Shown here in pieces: positions 61,710 to 64,000 of a stretch of 64,000 nt of DNA. The DNA lies in assembly GCA_013397455.1 (NCBI GenBank), contig VYZB01000120.1, forward strand, positions 1,048,250 to 1,112,249. Reading direction: 5' to 3'. The stretch is from Crotophaga sulcirostris (lineage: Eukaryota > Chordata > Aves > Cuculiformes > Crotophagidae). A program made the position numbers and the translations under genes. The first letter of the stretch is position 1, and each line of letters opens with the position of its first letter. The notes beneath the pieces are model-generated. The model was not told the origin of the DNA and did not search any database. It saw only the letters and a list, made by a program, of their open reading frames with translations.

Positions 61710-64000
61710 CTACAGTTTAAAAACAAAAAACAACAACAATTATATTTTAAAACCAGTAACATTCTAAATGTAAACATGTATTTGCAAACAGTAACAGACC
61801 CAACAGGAAAGAGACATTTGGATGGTCTTAAAATTTATGTTGAAGAAATGCTTTGCGTATTTTGCATTCCAGCAATTTGTTGCACATCTCTTTCCTCCCA
61901 GGGATTTCTTGGGAGTCCTAGGGAATGCTTCATCCTCTGAATTTTCTTCCCTGCCAGAAAACCTGACAGGAATACTTCCACACTACAAAAACTAGGAATA
62001 TAATAATATTTTCCATGTGGGCAGTCTCAGTTAAGGTGTAAGAACAGGGTGGATGCCCAACCCTCCCTTCAACATTGTCCTCCTCCTCCCTGAACAGGAG
62101 AGCAGGCGTGGAGACAGGAATCAAGTTCTGTTTCCTGCTTGTGATAAGGATGATGCATCCCTCTCCCTTTCAGAAGTAGATTTACCTTTGGTTAATATAT
62201 ATGGAACCCTCAGATTAACAATAAAAGGAAGAAAATCAAAGTGCCAGTAAATTCATTTGAAGTTTCAGGAAATGCAACTCACTTTGAGTACTCTACACAC
62301 ACAAAAGCATTGTTATATAAAAACATGTATTAGTCAATACAGAATATATAACAGCTCCTTGCAGCATTCACATCATTAGCTAGTTAAATAGGCTGAAAAG
62401 AAAAAAAAATGTTCTAGGCAATACTATCACAGTTCTGCTTCATAATCAACTTGGACAGCACAACAGATCATATAAGGTCTGAAGGAATTTATTACTTTGC
62501 ACCTCCTTGTGAGGGGAGCCTTGTCAGTTTTTTTTTTAAATTAAAATGCCTGTCAGGTTTTTTTTCAGTCCTCACATGCATAAACCCCTTTTTCAGACAT
62601 GAAACTAAACAAGCGTTCAGTCAGGTTTAAAATTCACATATTTGCCATAACAGAGAAGAAAACACTGGGCCCATTTCCAAAATGCTCTTACACGGGTTTG
62701 CTCATGCAAGCAACAAGAACCAAGAGAAAAACTGATGATGGCTTTTAGCACTTAAACCAAACAAAGATTTAAGAGAAACAAGATGGTTCCCTCTTAATTT
62801 AAACTTATTAGCTTAATAGCATTGCTTTGAGTCAAATCACTTGAGTAAGACTGAGCTGTGGACAGACAACAATCATAGCTGACACCTGCAGCAGCTGAAG
62901 ATGTCACTGTCCTTCAGTCACCTATTACTCTTCCTTCATCCCTCCTGCTCACCATCCCAGGCAGGGCAGTAGAGCAGAGCTGGTCCATGTGCCTCAGTTG
63001 GCTGAGGGAACCTCCAGCAGTTTGGTCTAACCTACCAGCCATGATTAAACTCAGCTGTCAAGATTCTGGACTGGAATAGGGAATCTACACATTCCTGTCG
63101 GCTCTACTGCAAGGACAGCAGGCTCCCACAGAGTCAGAAAGGATAGAAGGGCAGTAATTTCTCAGACCACCTCAACTCTCCCACTACCACAGCAATATCA
63201 AAAATTGGTTCAACTATGTCATAAGATGAATACAAAATTCTAAATTTTATGTCTCTCGGCTAACTATGTGAACATCATTTAATCCAGAGTCTAAGGCCGT
63301 GGTCAGTAATTGTAGAGAATTCCTCTCAATTTTTCACCATTTATCCTATCCTTGTTTACCATCCGAAGAGACACTATTAATTTCTTACTCAGTGGATGTA
63401 CAGTATTTAGCACAATGATACCTTTGGAACTCTTGCAAGAGTTAGGCTGTTGTTAATTAACTACCAAAATACACACAAGCATCTTGAAATCTGTCCTCCC
63501 GCGTTTAAAAACATGATAGCATAATCTTTAATTATGTAAGATGGCTGGTATTCAACAGATAAGACAGCAATTCAATATTTCTTTTTACTTTTATTGCTCA
63601 GATGCATGTGTCCTATTGTATTTGCTGTACAGTATTAAAACTTTTCAATGAATCTGGAATCAAGCATACCTTCACTGCATTTCTTGACATCCCAGGGCCC
63701 CAAACTTACCCCTGCCCCAACTCCTCCGAGTATTCTGTATCTGCTCAATTTTAGCAGTGGGAAAAACTGAGAAATTCAAAGAAGCCACTTGAGCAGCATA
63801 CAGTGAAGAAGCAGATGAGCCAGAAAACAAGAACACCTCTCCTTGTTCTGCAAGATCACTTCAATTTGTTGAGAAACACGAGGAACCTCCCACACACTTG
63901 TTGCAGATTTATAGCCAGTTAGTTCCACTGTAATATTTAAGTGCTTCAAAAGGTTTAGGAATCTTGGAAAAGCTGTGCAACTAAGTATCTGAAAATCCAT
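61710..64000 (-). other. RAP2A: 3' part of the RAP2A intron
   Basis: The intron ends with a T-rich tract (repeated TTG, then T6 and T5) and CTGTAG at 61710-61715 on the minus strand, giving a good acceptor. The other end is beyond the window. I see no CR1 copy, no recognisable RNA gene and no convincing exon. A frame reaching the window edge (63776-64000, minus) matches nothing I know and is probably chance. Confidence 0.85.

Noticed and set aside
61710..61777. N-terminal extension of the RAP2A frame beyond the acceptor
   Set aside because: The added residues have no counterpart in Rap2 proteins, and the sequence is a T-rich tract plus CTGTAG, that is, intron.
1..64000. tRNA, rRNA, microRNA hairpin, endogenous retrovirus or DNA transposon
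   Set aside because: I saw no cloverleaf with A/B boxes, no rRNA motif, no LTR pair or retroviral domain, and no transposase or long terminal inverted repeat. Weak or decayed copies could be missed without a search tool.

Overview
This window is nuclear DNA from a bird. Two things point there. At least ten 3'-end fragments of CR1, the dominant LINE of bird and reptile genomes, are scattered through it, several ending in the typical short ATTCTATGA-type tail repeat. The only recognisable gene is a vertebrate one, the terminal coding exon of RAP2A, split by a spliceosomal intron. Nothing is bacterial: there are no operons, ribosome binding sites, tRNAs, rRNAs or CRISPR arrays, and nearly all open frames are short chance frames.

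Layout. About 1-57,660 is a long intergenic stretch on the 3' side of RAP2A. In human the region beyond the RAP2A 3' end is a large gene-poor interval before IPO5, and this window fits that picture. It contains CR1 fragments in both orientations (near 1.4, 5.7, 12.7, 16.1, 21.2, 29.8, 46.5, 47.8, 48.6 and 55.0 kb), a probable much older antisense CR1/L3-like piece near 17.2 kb, one coding-compatible minisatellite (26,548-26,750), several microsatellites, a G-homopolymer with an ambiguous base (42,267), and alternating AT-rich and GC-rich pockets. Several repeat-free stretches dense in homeodomain, POU-octamer, AP-1, RFX-like or SOX-like motifs look like candidate conserved regulatory elements. 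That is a reading by eye, not an alignment.

About 57,680-61,709 (minus strand) is the last exon of RAP2A: a 78-residue coding part plus the completing base of one more codon, then a proposed 3.8-kb 3' UTR ending at a poly(A) signal at 57,694-57,699. About 61,710-64,000 is the 3' end of the upstream RAP2A intron. Exon 1, which carries the P-loop and the switch regions, lies outside the window.

I found no previously undescribed multi-gene system. The most useful leads are the candidate regulatory blocks in the RAP2A 3' desert, the inverted CR1 pair at 47.7-48.8 kb, the 39-bp-period minisatellite that stays open in several frames, and two unexplained open frames (minus strand 196-456 and the overlapping pair at 33.3-34.1 kb).
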